From Cephalotus follicularis (Eukaryota > Streptophyta > Magnoliopsida > Oxalidales > Cephalotaceae): 64,000 nucleotides of DNA. The DNA is taken from NCBI GenBank assembly GCA_001972305.1, contig BDDD01000985.1:99692-163691 (forward strand), given 5' to 3'. The notes under the pieces are model-generated. The model was not told where the DNA came from, did not search any database, and saw only the letters and a program-made list of their open reading frames with translations. How positions within the stretch are numbered: the stretch's first letter is position 1; every line of letters starts with the position of its first letter. Position numbers and translations under genes: made by a program. This document shows positions 48,752-62,869 of the stretch, piece by piece.

Positions 48752-51410
48752 CGTAAGGCCCCAAATTTTGTAAATAATTATTTTAATGTTGGTACGGTGT
48801 ATAGCTGTATTGAGCCGATGGAGCCCGAATTGATAAAAAGCATCGCGTATTGGAGCCGCAAATCATAAGGCCCAAAATGGCTAATAAAGCCCATTTTTAA
48901 TGCGCGACAATAAGGCTCTATGTTCGCATTTTTATTGCGATTATTTTGGTACCCATATATATATATATATATACGAGCATTCGGATGGATATATATACTG
49001 CATATGGCATATGATATGAGGGCGACGTTGAATTAAGAGAAGATGAATTCTTGCCTTCCCTCAATTCACGGGCTATGCGATGACTCTTAAAAAGGGCTTT
49101 GAACTATTTTGGACATAGTTTCATTGGTTTACGAACTCTTTCACAAACTGCATTTGCTACCAAAACCGTCGACGCTTTATGCTTTCAAAACCAAACCCGT
49201 CGACGCTTTCATGTCTTAAACTGAGTAGTCGATGTTTTATACTTATGCTTTCTAAACTTGTCGACGCTCTTATGAGTTAAACCAAACAGTCGATGCCGTA
49301 TGCTTTAAAACAAACCATTGACGTTTTATACTTGTGCATTTTTAAAACTGTTAACGCCCGGGGCTAAGCATCGACGTTTAGTGCCCTATTCAGCCCAAAC
49401 ACACCGTTTTACATGGTTTTCCATCCAAAATGGTTGTATCTTCAACCGGATTCCATAGAAAGCCTCCCTAAGGCTATGTAACATATGGAAAACCTTCTAT
49501 ATCACATTTGATTTCTAAATCGATGTTCAAAGTGAAGTTTTAAGGAAAGTACTCAATAAAAGAGTTTTACGCAAATGGTTTCTAAATGGTTTTCAAAATG
49601 GTCAGGATAGTTCCATTGGGATATCGAGATACGGATATCTTATTTGGACTTCCTCTCCATTGTTTTATGGATTTTAGAATGGTCAGGTGCTTCCATTGGG
49701 ACATCTGGGCGCGGATACTCCCATTCGGGCTCCCTTTCCATTCGTTATAACTTCGATAGGGACCAACCAAATGATATATGAAAAATTAATTACAAAATGG
49801 ATTATGGACACAAAAATGGCCATTGGATATGAAGAATGACTTATGATTATGAAATGATCTTTATATGATTTGACGGATGTGGATCCTATGAGATCCTTTA
49901 CAAAATGGTCCCTATTATTTAAAACACACATGATTTTGGGTCACAACTACGGGATGGATTATTCATTGTATTGTATGAGACTAACGAGATAACCCATTCC
50001 TGACTTTCATTTCCGTCGTGAATGTCATGAAAGTTAGACCACAGTTTATACCACATTGTAATCGCGGACCATACAAAAGAGCTTACCTCACCTTGTGGTT
50101 GACTACTATGTACCCGGCTTACCTCACATTGTGATTGCGGACCATACAAAAGCGTTTACCTCACATTGTGATTGCAGACCATTAGGTACAGGACTTATCT
50201 CACATCGTGGTACGGACCATACAAAAGAGCTTACCCCACGTTGTTAGATGACCAATATGAATTATGATACGACATTGAGGTTAGTGTTATCTCATTCCTC
50301 ACACCTCCACGACACCAAAAGTGCGTCGAGGGTGGGATGGACCCTATGGACTGGTTGTCCCTATGATTGATATGGATTGTTATATGGACTGTTTGCAGGC
50401 CTATGGCCTTTTATGTGATTAGGACCAGCCCAGTATACCACTGCTTAGCTACAGTTGGTATACTGACGCTGTCCGCAAATGTCATTTGTGCACACGACAT
50501 GCCATACATATATATTATACCGTTGCATGCATATCACTATTATGTTGATGCACTACATGACATACATTGATATGTTGTCGCATGCATATCACTATTATGC
50601 TGATGCACTACATGACATACATTGATCTATTGTTACACGCATATCACTATCATACTGTTGCATGCATAGCATAGTATACCTACACGACATTATGTTGCGG
50701 ACCCATTTCCCTTGTGTGCGGAATGGGTCAGGCTCAGGCACAGGTGATGGACTGCCATGAGGTAAGCTGAGAACGACAGGTTTTCTATAACACATTTTGT
50801 TAGCCAATTGTATATGGAGTTGCTTGTATTTGGTTTTGCTTATATGAGTTGAATATAAGATTTGTATAAAAGGGGCCTCATGTTTATGATTAAAATGTTT
50901 TGAGATACAAGGCTTGTTATGTATAAGGATTGTGAAAAGGAACCCTATGTATTTGAGACAAATATAAAGATGTTATAGTTATGTTTTATTCAGCTATCGA
51001 CCTGCCGGCATGTGGCAGTGCTTATGATATGTGTATTGATGTATTAAATAGGGACAAGCCCATCATTTGAGGCATTAGAATGATATGATACTGGTTTAGT
51101 TGTGATTGCTGAGGGCTGAGCCCGTATATATACATAAACTGTTGATTCCTCCTTCGGGAGTGTTGAGATATAAATTCAGTTTTTCTTTACAGGGCGTTTA
51201 GTCCTATAAATGAATACTTCATGCCGAAATTTCGGGAGATTTCAAGAGTTAGTTTTTATTGGATTTGATTATTCCGCTGATGTTATATAATGATTCTTCC
51301 GCTGATGTTATATAATGATTCTTCCGCTTATTTGACTTTGATTTAAAGTTCTAAATTTGTAGCACTTTTTGGAGCATGATTATATATGACATAAAGTTCG
51401 GGGTGTGACA
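48752..51410 (+). mobile_element. Element V: 3' LTR (2,659 bp)
   Basis: It matches the 5' LTR at its first 200 bp and again from about 48955 to the end GGGGTGTGACA. It lacks the duplicated GA-rich leader block of the 5' LTR. It is followed by TATAG, the partner of CATAG before the 5' LTR. Outside the one-sided block the two LTRs differ at only about 1% of sites, so the insertion looks recent on a plant time scale (inference). Confidence 0.9.
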
Positions 51411-51415
51411 TATAG

Positions 51416-54400
51416 CGCCCGAGAATGAAGAAAACATGGGAGACGCAGAGAGGGATGCAGAGCACTGGAGAAGACGCTCGGCAAGGCGCCGGAGGCCGAG
51501 GATGATGACGGACGACGTGACCTCCACTCCTGGTATCCTTCTTCTCCCTCTTCCTTCTCCTGTCTTCTCATTATCTTCCTCTCTGCCGAAACTGCCGTTT
51601 CTCCTCCGCCGCCGTTTTCATCGTGGGTTGGGCCGGTCATGGCCTAGAAGACAACCTCGTTCCATTTCAGTGGTGGTTGAAGCGTGATTCGGCCAGATTT
51701 TGGCGGTTGAGACAACTGAATGAGTTGACTCGCTGTCGCCTTTACCGCCACTTTTTGCGTCGATTTTCGGTGAGTCTCGGTCACCAACGCGTAGACCGGA
51801 CCTTGTGGGGGCCAGTGGTGGTGTGACCGGAGCAATGGCGGCTCGAGCGGAGGTCTGGCCAGTCGATAGCTGTCAATTTATGGCGAATTATGGGCAGAGA
51901 CGCGTAGTATGGACCTCGTGGACACTTTTTTGTGAAGTGACCATAATTGTTGGATGACCGGCGAGTTGACTTAGTAAGTCAAACTCCCTGCCGGTGGTGG
52001 CTTCCCGTTCCTGGGCATGTCATAGTGAGTTCGATCAGTAATGTGAGTTGATCAATTGTTTTAGGGGTTGTTTTGGGTGTCATCGGAACTTTGGCAGGTT
52101 GACCGGAAATTGGCCAAAGCTCTGGTGACTCACAGTGTTTACTGCGTATGTGTAGAAAGTAACGGATATGTGTTGTTAATGCAGTGTGATGGTTGATAGA
52201 GTTTCGAAACGATGGCGAGAACCCAATAGTCAATTCAAAGCTTAACGGGGTTAGTCCGTGGTAGTATCGGCTCTGATATTGTGACTAGAACATCTCCTTC
52301 CTTTATCTTATTTGATTTTGAAATTCGTTGATGATTGAGATGTGCCTTTATTGTGATTCTTAACTATCATTTGATTTGTTGATAATCTGATTTGGAATTT
52401 ATTCCTATAAATGTTGATAGCCTTCGTTGTTTGCTTATATCAAAAGATATGGCTTGTTATATGATTCCATAACAGTTTCTTCAAATCCTTTATTGACATT
52501 CTCGATTGAACCGTTTATTGGCATTCGATTGAATGTTCATATTGATATGAGTTGTTGATAGTTGATTTGAAATCAATTCCTTAATCATTTGCTTTGAGCC
52601 CTCTATTGGTATTGCGATTGAACGTTCATGTTGATATGACACGTTAATTGATTATATACTCACCTTGTCTCCTTGATGTTATATCCGGATTTGCCCCTGT
52701 GGACATATATGTTTTTGTTGCTGTTGTATATCTGCTTGGCTCCTACGGAGATGTATTTTGTTTTGTTGCTATTGCTATTATATTCTTTCCGTCTCCGTAT
52801 CGTTATAGTTGAACCGTATTATGGGTATCGTTGGAAAATCTTTATCTAGTATGAGAGATTGTTGTTGTGAGAGCTATGTGTTTTTGAGTGGGAGATTCTC
52901 TTCCCTTACTCTCATTGTACTTGTTCTTTGATGATTTTTGTGCTCTTTCGTGGTTCTATTTTGAGATGGCTCTTGATAATCAGAATTGTTGATTTATATT
53001 GATTCCCGTATTCGATATGTTGATTCATTGTGATATTCACTTCTTCAGCGTTTGAGAGTCATATCATTCCATATGTGTCCTATTGCCTTGAGATTGTGAT
53101 ATTGGTTGGGATTTGTATCCCGGTTTATATTCATCATTGTGATATGATTCTGAGCAGTATATGCTCGTTGTTCTGGGTGACTTGGTCACCTTCTCACATT
53201 TGTGATATCGTGACTTGTTATATCATTATACTATGATATACTCTGATGCTGGGTACCAGGTTCTCTAATACGTATTACCGGTCCAAGGAGAGGTATATGT
53301 TAGGCGCTCAGCTCTACTTAGCAGGCCCGTTGGTCTATGATGGGGTGTTATGTGGAAACTGCCCCCGGGTTCCATACCTGGATCTGCGACATACTATTGT
53401 CTATGATGGTATGCTGAGTGTGAGTGCAGTAGAGCTGCTCCAGTACCCTCCTATTGGATTGTGTTTGGTTGTTGATATATATTGCACGCATGTCCCTCAG
53501 ATGAGGTTGAGTGTGCGTGCGGGTTTTCTCGGTGAGGGCTAGGGTCCGTGCGGTATATGCTGGCCACTCGTGCGAGGTTTGGATGTTATGCTTACCATAG
53601 GCACTCCGCACCGGTGTATGATGGATGATGATCACATCCTGTAGCCTATTGGCCTATATTATTGCTACAGCGGTTATGTTATGATGCCATGTGATTTGGC
53701 GGGGTTATGATGTGAGACAGTGATATGATTGGTACTAGCATCCTCTTATATGTTTATGATTCTTTGGGCACATATTACATTCTTGATATTGATATTGTCA
53801 TTTGAGTTATGATCATATCTTTAAACTTTGATATTCAGATACTTGATATTATTGTGACTCTCATGTATTTGATTGGTGTCTTGAGTATGATATTTGTTCA
53901 GTTGACTTCTTTGTTGAGTCACTGGTTATTTCATGGCGAGTCTATCGTATTGTAGGGTATTGACTTAATCATTGAGATTGTTTCATGGATTCTTGCATTA
54001 TTGCATTTGATGAGTTTGAGCGTTCTTTCATGGAGCCATGATAGTCTCTCATTTCTGTCACTTATTGGTTTTACCCAACATGAGTTTATATTCTCGATCA
54101 TATCCGTGATTATTGATATTTTATATACTATGATTTTATTGTACATGGAAAGTCTTGAGCTTGAGTTTGTTCAACGGAACTTTTATCGTTGACATCCGAG
54201 TTTCATTTATGGAGCCTTGTTAATGTCTAAGGTAATAATTGTGGATCTCTTTTGATAATCTTGTTTACCTTTTTGACTCATGCTATATTGTGGAGCCATT
54301 TGTTGAGTATCGAGATCCCTTTTCCTGATTTGTTTTACATTTGTGATTCTCATTTACATCGTGGACTTCATTTATATTGTGGATTTTGTTTACACATCGA

Positions 54401-55202
54401 GAATCTCGATATCCCTTTTTGATCTCGATATCCCCTATGGATCATGATTTGTTATGGATCTTGATATCTTCTATTGATTTTGACTATCCTCTTGGATCTT
54501 GATTTCATTTCTTGTTGTAGATTTACATTGCATTCTACTTTGAGCTTATATCATTTCTCTTTTTATTCGGTATATAGTTATGGGAGATGTATTTATTATT
54601 TCTATTCACTTAGTCATTTGGACTAACCCCCTCCTTTTTCTTTCCCTTCCAGATAAAGGCAAGATGATTGCTAGTTTGTTGTTGTAGATGTTTGACCACG
54701 GAGGCAGGGCATGCTACCAAGATTTCGACACATGCATATTATCATGACATTAACATTTAATTAAGCATTTACTTATGTTTTATATAAATGATTTCATTTT
54801 ATGGTTTTGCTTTTAAAGGGCCGAGCCCTATAGATTTACTTTTCTTGCTTTGATAATATGGTTGAGGCTGAGCCCAACCCATGTTTACTGTTTTAAATTG
54901 TGGTTTGCTGAGGGTTGAGCCCCATTATAAACTGTTGATTCCTCCTTCGGGAGTGTGATTATAAACTGTGTTTTTATTTACAGGGGGCATAGTCCGATAA
55001 ACAGATACTACATGCCCGATTTTCGTAAAATTTTAAGAGTTAGAAAAATTTTCAAGTTTTTGGAAAAATTTTAACTTCTTGATTTTCAAGTTTAAAGTGG
55101 TTTTATAACAATCATGTGGTGACTTCCGAAAGGAAGTTATCATGTGGAATGTCATATCCGTTCTTGGTAGGATACCGGTTTTTGTCGGGGACGGGTGTGA
55201 CA
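51416..55202 (+). mobile_element. Element W: 5' LTR, second piece
   Basis: The LTR resumes after element V with GCGCCCGAGAATGAAG and ends GACGGGTGTGACA. It aligns with 58131-60480 of the 3' LTR at about 95% identity by eye. It contains a GC-rich leader, a donor-like CTG|GTATCC at 51533, GAGTTGACTC motifs, and CTAACCCCCTCC plus a pyrimidine tract ending in CAG at 54652. Together with 40195-40371 the LTR is almost 4 kb long. Confidence 0.9.
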
Positions 55203-55206
55203 GTTT

Positions 55207-55219
55207 TGGTATCAGAGCT
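55207..55219 (+). promoter_or_regulatory. Primer-binding site of element W
   Basis: TGGTATCAGAGCT begins five bases after the LTR end and matches initiator Met-tRNA. Confidence 0.92.
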
Positions 55220-57973
55220 TTTTGTTTTAGATTCTCTAGACTTATTTCGTAAATTGTTTTTAAAAAGTGGTTTTAAGTTTTACAAACTCTTGCATATCAT
55301 GCATTGCATCAGTGTCATGTGTTCAGTAGCATGCCGCGCGGTCGGTAAGATGGTCCCGCTGTGGACATAAATAGTAAGACCTTTTAAGGTCACTAAATGG
55401 ATGGCTCATGTAGAGCCAGAGTAAGATGTAAGGCTAGAGATTTTAAGATCGGAGATATTTTAGGACGTTATCTTTGTTTTGGCTAGCGGTCGAGTTAGCC
55501 GCGAGGACGTTAGCTTCTCTATAGCCCTTTATTAATCGATATGTCTAAGTCAGAGTTCTAGCGGGCTATAGCGTAGCTACTCGAGACTTGGTAAGCTATT
55601 AAGGCGCGATGTACGCGACAGAACACCTTAAATGCATTGGCGAAACTACTCTATGGTTCTTGCATATGTTCCAGGGCAACATCATAGTGGCGAATTGTTG
55701 ACAGTGACAGATTGTCAGAAGAGGTTCAAGCAACTAGTATAGTACGTTTGCTTGAGTATTTGGTGGAAATGTTAGCAGAGTACAATAAAGGTTTTAGTCT
55801 AAAATGGCTATGTCTGGAAGACATTATCTATTGTGGACGAATGTCGGTCTTATGCAGATCTTTATAGACAGGGATTCGAACCTCGAGCAGAGCTGCGTGA
55901 AGACAATTAAAGAGTACGATTATGCTGACGAATCCCTCAGCGCAATGCAAACATGATTATAGATGCTTTGAGTAAGAAGTTTTGTACTTCTCTTGCTTAT
56001 CTTCGGATGAGTTTTCAGATCATTGCACGTGATCCTATCAGCCTTACGCATGAGAGCTCTATCGTCTACTCTTCGGGAGAGACCAATATTGCAGGACCAG
56101 ATCAGCGATGTTCGGTGATAGAATTGTAACCCCACTAACTACTCGCTTCGAAATGATGGAACGCTGATGTATGAGGACAGGTTATGTCCGTCACTTAATG
56201 AAGCCGTCAAATGTAAGTCCTAGTGAAGACCATAAATCATTTTTCCGTAATACAACCTAATAGTACCAAGTGTGTCATTGTTGGAGGGAGCACTTCTGGT
56301 AGAACAGCATGAAGAGGAATACCGCAGTTCTGATAATGAGATGTTCAACATACCAGCAGCTCAATGTGGTACAACCGCGAAACTTCAAGCTATTGCAGCT
56401 GCTTTATATTCTCAAGCGGAAGTGTATGTGACGATTGAAGTGTCCTTGTGCTATTGATGCTAATTGTTGTGCGCTGGGCTGTTGTACGTGCAACTTGATG
56501 TGCGCTCGTGTGCATTTTATGTAGACGATGCATTCGTTGTCCACACGACGAGTTTGTACGCATGCTATTCTATGCACTTTTTGCTGCTTGCTTGGTGATT
56601 TTGAACGCATAATGTGGTGCTTGCACGAGGTTTATCTGCGTAATTATGTGCACGTTCTTCTGCCTATGATTTACGTTTTGTACACATGATGAAATGAGTA
56701 TGTGCAACCTTCCTTCATGATGCTTTGAGCCTATGCATTTTGTATACGTGATATTTTGAGTGTCAGCCTTGATTGTCAGCACCAGGAGTTTTTACTCATT
56801 CTCATATCACGCCTAACGGTGCTAGCATAGGATTCTCTCGACATTTCCACACATTTGATGTTGACTATTCATCGTTTTGAATTGTGGTTCATTCAGATAA
56901 CTTCTTGCTTGTATACATATGGGCGCTTCAGCGGGATTCTGATTGCGTGGCTTGGCTGGCTTCATGACGATTCATCAATCGATCAATACGCACGCCTCTT
57001 CAGTTTTGTCTTCGGACATCCTTGCTATTGGTGGATTGCGCTTGAGATTCTGTGCTGCATACCTATAAAACGGAAATCTCGTTGTCCCTCGGAAGATTTT
57101 TGCCTGATGCGTTTTTAGGTGTGGCTGACCATGTTGTAGTTCGCGTGCTCCAAGCATAAGTTGTTCATTCGACGTGTTGTGGGCTACTGGACCTTTCTTG
57201 TGCAGTTGGATATGGAATATAAAATGGACATAGGACTTCGTTCCTTATTCACTGTTCAAGTGTTTGTTGCTCAACACGTATGATGATCATGTACCTTATT
57301 GACCCCACAAACTTGCATGTTGGCTTCAATGCGTGGCTCATGTAGTTTTTAACATCATCTGAGAGCGTGTCGTGATGGAGTTCATTATATGAATGACACG
57401 GACACTGCTAAGGTACGATGCGATATAAGTCATACTGAAATGACTTGCCTAAACGGCTCACATCTATTGATTCTGCGCCTATGATCTAGACCACCTTGAG
57501 GAGCGACCATATCAGCACTAATGCACGGGATTCCATCAGAGTGGCACAGCGGAAGCGTGATTGGGCGAGAATAGTTCTAAGATGGGCTTGTCTTATGACT
57601 TTCATAGATTCAGGCTAGTGGCTTGACACCTCCAAGAATGTTGTATGGTTGGCAACACGAGATACTCATGTTGGGATTATATCAGTGAGAGTAATATGTG
57701 AAGAGCCTACTGGTATCTCAAAGTAGGTTGAGGTGTTCGTAAACAGATGTCGCGAGAACAAGAAGTTTCAGCTGGATGAAAAAGTGTTCCTACAAGCATC
57801 ACACTACAACAGTAATTAAGTTAGAAAGCTGCGAAAGGCTCAGTTCCAACGGCATTAGATAGTTCGAAACCACTCTAAGTATTCATGATAGCTTTTTCAC
57901 GTATCAGTGCTGAAGAAATACTACTTGGGAGAGTATGGACGAAATGAGCAGACAGTACTCAGTTTTCTATGTT
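55220..57973 (+). pseudogene. Element W: eroded Ty3/gypsy internal region
   Basis: The internal region is only about 2.75 kb. Faint pol echoes lie in its last part: an integrase-core echo near 57515-57535 (HGIPS), a C-terminal segment near 57765-57795 (KKFQLDEKVFLQAS) and a final echo near 57890-57925. Nothing recognisable as gag or protease remains. A stretch at 56440-56780 is rich in GCATGC- and ACGCAT-like words. Many breaks are present; the element could not supply its own enzymes. Confidence 0.7.
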
Positions 57974-60480
57974 TGCAATACACGTGAGCGTGCAAAACAC
58001 GCGAGTAGAATATTAGTATTATTAATATTGTTATTATATATTATGTTATACAAAAAATGATGAAAGCATCTGGAATGCGCTAGAAAGCGCCAAGCAAATA
58101 TTAGAAAGAGAGAGACCTGGGCGCATAGCGCCCAGGAATGAAGAAAACAGGGGAGACGCAGTGAAGACGCTCGGCAAGGCGCCGGAGGCCGGGGAAGACG
58201 GCGAACGGCGTGATCTCCACTCCAGGTATCCTTCTTTTCCCTCTTCCTTCTCCTTTCTTCTCGTTCTCTTCCTCTCAGCCGACACTCTCGACTCTCCTCC
58301 GCCGCCGTTTTCATCGCAGGTTGGGCCGGTCATGGCCTAGAAGACCACCTCTTTCCATTTCAGTGGTGGTTGAAGCGTGATTCGGCCGAATTTTGGCGGT
58401 TGAGACAACTGAACGAGTTGACTCACTGTCGCCTCTGCCCCCACTTTTGGCACTGATTCCTGGCAAGTTTCGGTCACCAACGCGTAGACCAGACCTTGTG
58501 GAGGCCAGTGGGTGTGTGACTGGAGCAATGGCAGCTCGGCCGGAGGTCTGGCCAGGCGACAACAGTCGATTTCTGGTGAATTATGGGCGGAGACGCGTAG
58601 TATGGACCTCGTGGACACTTTTTTGTGAAGAGACCATAATTGTTGGATGACCGGCGAGTTGACTTAGTGAGTCAAACTAACTGCCGGTGGTGGCTGCCCG
58701 TTCCCAGGCATGTCACAGTGAGTTTGATCAGTAATGTGACTTGATCAGTTGTTTTAGGGGTTGTTTTGGGTGTCGTCGGAACTTTGGCAGGTTGACCGGA
58801 AATTGGCCAAAGCTCCGGTGACTCACAGTGTTAACTGCGTATGTGTAGAAAGTAACGGATATGTGTTGTTAATGCAATGTGACGGTTGATAGAGTTTCGA
58901 AGCGATGACGAGAACCCGATAGTGTATTCAAAGCTTAATGGGGTTAGTCCGTGGTAGTATCGGCTCTTATATTGTGAGTAGAACATCTCCTTCCTTTATC
59001 TTATTTGATTTTGAAATTCATTGATGATTGAGGTGTGCCTTTATTGTGATTCTTAACTATCATTTGATTTGTTGATAATATGATTTGTAATTTATTCCTA
59101 TAAATGTTGATAGCATTCGTTGTTTGCTTTTATCATAAGATATGGCTTGTTATATGACTCCATAATGGTTTCTTGAAATCCTTTATTGACATTCTCGATT
59201 GAACCGTTTATTGGTATTCGATTGAATGTTCATATTGATATGACTTGTTGATAGTTGATTTGAAATCGATTCCTTAATCGTTTGCTTTGAGCCCTCTCTT
59301 GGTATTCCGATTGAACGTTCATGTAGATATGACACGTTGATTGATTGTATACTCGCCTTGTCTCCTTGTTGTTATATCCGCATTGGCTCATATGGACATA
59401 TATGTTTTTGTTGCTGTTGTATATATGTATTGCTCCTACGGAGATGTATTTTGTTTTGTTGCTATTGCTATTATATTCTTTCCATCTCCATATCGTTATA
59501 GTTGAACCTTATTATGGGTATCGTTGGAAAATCTTTATCCAATTCGAGAGATTGTTGTTGTGAGAGCAATGTGTTTTTCAGTGGGAGATTCTCTTCCCTT
59601 ACTCTCATTGTACTTGTTCTTTGATGATTTTTGTGCTCTTTCGTGGTTCTATTTTGAGGTGGCTCTTGATAATCGGAATTGTTGATTTATATTAATTCCC
59701 ATATTTGATATGTTGATTCATTGTGATATTCACTTCTTCAGCGTTTGAGAGTCATATCATTCCATATGTTCCCTATTGCCTTGAGATTGTGATATTGGTT
59801 GGGATTTCTATCCCGGTTATCTTCTGTTGTTATATTCATCATTATGATATGATTCCGAGCGGTATATGTTCGATGTTCTCGGTGACTTGGTCACCTTCTC
59901 ACATTTGTGATATCGTGACTTGTTATATCGTTATACTATGATATAATCTGATGTTGGGTACCGGGTTCTTTGATATGTATTACTAGTCCAAGGAGAGGTA
60001 TATGTTCGATGCTCAACTCTACTTAGCAGGCCCATTGGTCTATGATGGGGTGTTATGTGGAAACTGCCCCCGGGTTCCATACCTGGATCTGCGGCATACT
60101 ATTGTCTATGATGGTATACTGAGTGTGAGTGCAATAGAGCTGCTCCATTACCCTCCTATTGGACTGTGTTTGGTTGTTGATATATATTGCACGCGGGTCC
60201 CTCGGATGAGGTTGAGTATGCGTGCGGGTTTTCTCGGCGAGGGCTAGGGTCAGTGCGGTATATGCCGGTCCTTCGTGCGAGGTTTGGATGTTATGCTTAC
60301 CATAGGCCCTCTGCACCGGTGTATGATGGATGATGATCACATCCTGTAGCCTATTGGCCTATATTATTGCTACAACGGTTATGTTATGACGCCATGTGAT
60401 TTGGCGGGGTTATGCTATGACGCCATGTGATTTGTCGGGGTTATGATGTGAGATAGTGATATGATTGGTACCAATATCCT
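57974..60480 (+). mobile_element. Element W: 3' LTR (partial)
   Basis: From CAATACACGTGAGCG the sequence follows the W 5' LTR. Element E interrupts it at 60480/60481, so the rest lies beyond the window. Divergence from the 5' LTR is about 4-5% in a sample of about 195 bp (52265-52460 against 58965-59160), older than V, which agrees with V lying inside W. Confidence 0.88.
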
Positions 60481-61794
60481 TGTCACACCCCATTTAAGAG
60501 AAACATAACATTAAAGCGGTAAAGGCAATTAACACAAACCACAGCTCATGCAAAAACCATAAAACTTAAAACTTTTCCAAAGTACAACAGTTGCGGAAGC
60601 ATAACAGAACATCAGCTGTAAACATGTAACGTGCGTCCCATACCGCACGCCACCCCAAATAATCCGACATTGTTAATAGCCCATAAACGGAGCGTGAATT
60701 GCAGTACAAGAATAAAATACTTCAGAAACAAAACTATAACAACGGTACATCCGAAAACCATAACCAACATAGGTTTAATACAAAGCAGGAGAATAAGCAA
60801 AAACAAGATCATAACAACTTGATCTTCATCCATGTCAGTCCAACGGGTCCACTGCATCAATCTGTAAAGTAGGGGGTTAGCCTTTATCCTTACTCGGCTA
60901 AGTCATAATAGCAGTTCGGGATTAACATTAAATGCATGTCATGATATGAATGCATAAATGATGTAGTGTAGGAAAACCAGTTCATATATATATGTGAAAT
61001 ATATATATTTTTAACAGTTCAGTAAAATAACAGTGGGTACATATATAAGAAAATACATGTATGCAGGATCAGTACAGTAGTAACCCGGCCAGGGCTACAT
61101 CAACAAACACAGGAATGTCCGTAAAGGACCAACAGGCAGTACAGGAAGTCCACACAGGACTACAACAGGCAGGATGTCCACATAGGACCACAACAGGCAG
61201 TATGTGTAGCGCCGCCAACTCCTGGCCCCACGCTACACTCCCACTACGACCCCTACATCAGGCAACCGAGCGAGGCAACAGTACAGTGAGTTACCCAGCC
61301 ATACTCCTGGCCCCTAGGTCAACCTTCCACTAGTCGGCGCTGGCAGTCTCCGCCATGCAACTAGTGGTTCAAGCACAAACACATAGCAATTCACAGAGCA
61401 AAACAGTGAATTCAAGCAGTAACAGCACAGTAAACAGTAGTGATCGATTTGATCCACAATGGACAGGTTATTTCCAAAATGTTTCCAAAAGTGACAACAT
61501 TTGAAATATATATTTTCAATAGAAAATACCTTTAAACAGTTTCAGTAGTGTGAATTTGTTTATCAGTTCATTCAAAAATACGTTATTAATCAATACATAT
61601 ATCCATACTCAAAATATCACATTTCGAGTACATATATGCATTTCTAAATATCAAAACCTTAGAAATCATAAACAATTCACAAACAGTATACAATCAGGCA
61701 GTAAACAGTGCATATGCAATGCATACAAATGCTCAAATGCACCGTAACAGGAATCGGGATCGTTTTGCATCGTTTTAGGCAAACAGCAGTACAA

Positions 61795-62060
61795 CCAGTC
61801 GGCTGGAATCCTCACCAGTCGACTATTCTGGGTCGAGTAATATGAGTAGTCGACTGGTTCCTTCTACCAGTCGACTGTCCATCAGGCAGTCGGCTGTTGT
61901 TGCTCAACAGTCGACTGTTCCAGTACTCATACACTAGAATTTTCCCAGATTTCCATCTTCTGGGCAGGAGGAAGTATGAGTAGTCGACTGCTTTCCATTG
62001 GTAGTCAACTGGTATCGATGAGAAGTCGACTGCCTTGCTTCGACAGTCGGCTGCTCTGCA
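61795..62060. repeat. CAGTCGACTG motif cluster 2 of the E LTR
   Basis: About ten copies of forms such as CCAGTCGACTATT, GTAGTCGACTGG, CCAGTCGACTGTCC and GTAGTCGACTGCTT, inside the proposed LTR intron. Confidence 0.87.
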
Positions 62061-62869
62061 ATCCAGTGGCATACAATCGTTCTAACTACTCCCACGGATC
62101 ATGTTAAGCAGATAAAATTAAGCTCGGAACAGGTAATACAACTTACAGGTTATCCTATCAACCATATAACAACTCATTAACACTCATTTCATCATGCAAG
62201 CCAAAGCCATAAGAGGTTCAACATGCATGCACAATAATGACATTGATTCTCAGTAACAAGCATAACAACTCCCAATAACAGTGGCAATTACGTCCTAAAA
62301 CCAGTGGCTATAAGTCACATAACTAGGCATTGCAATTCATGGAACATGCAGTAAATTTAAACTCAAAATGCCATTACAACTTTCCCCTACCTTTGATTCC
62401 AAGTTAGGAATCTATAAGTCCACTTCTTTTCGTTCCAATCAGTGGCTTTTCGAGCTCCCTAGAAGCTCCAGCTCCAAGCCCAACAGCTCCAAGAATAGCT
62501 CCCACCTTGAGCTCCAAGTTCCAACAATGGACAACACTCCTCTTCCCTCTTTTCTTTGTGGTTTCTCTCTACTGTCTCTGTGATTCTCAACCAAACAGTA
62601 CCAGGATGAGAGAGAGTGAGTGGGACGTTTTTATGCGGAGCTTTTCCTCTCTTTCTTCTTCCCCCCCCTCACATGGCACTAAATGCCATATTCTTCCCCT
62701 CACATGCAAGCACACACACACAAGGCCAATTTCTCTGCCCCATGAGGTCTTGCATGACTCACAAGTGTCCTTTCTCTCCATCCTCTCGGCTGCATGAAGC
62801 ACAGATGGCCTCCTCTTCCCATGTTAGTTGTAACATGTGATTCCTGTCACATGCAATAAACAGAGTATG

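Noticed and set aside
51380-52233. Host exon suggested by GC-rich open frames (also 58046-58618)
   Set aside because: The same block recurs at the same place in both W LTRs and resembles leader blocks of other LTRs, so it belongs to the element.
53246-53635. Conserved pair of 95-98 codon frames repeated at 60002-60340
   Set aside because: They are in matching parts of the two W LTRs. Apparent conservation reflects LTR identity, not coding selection.
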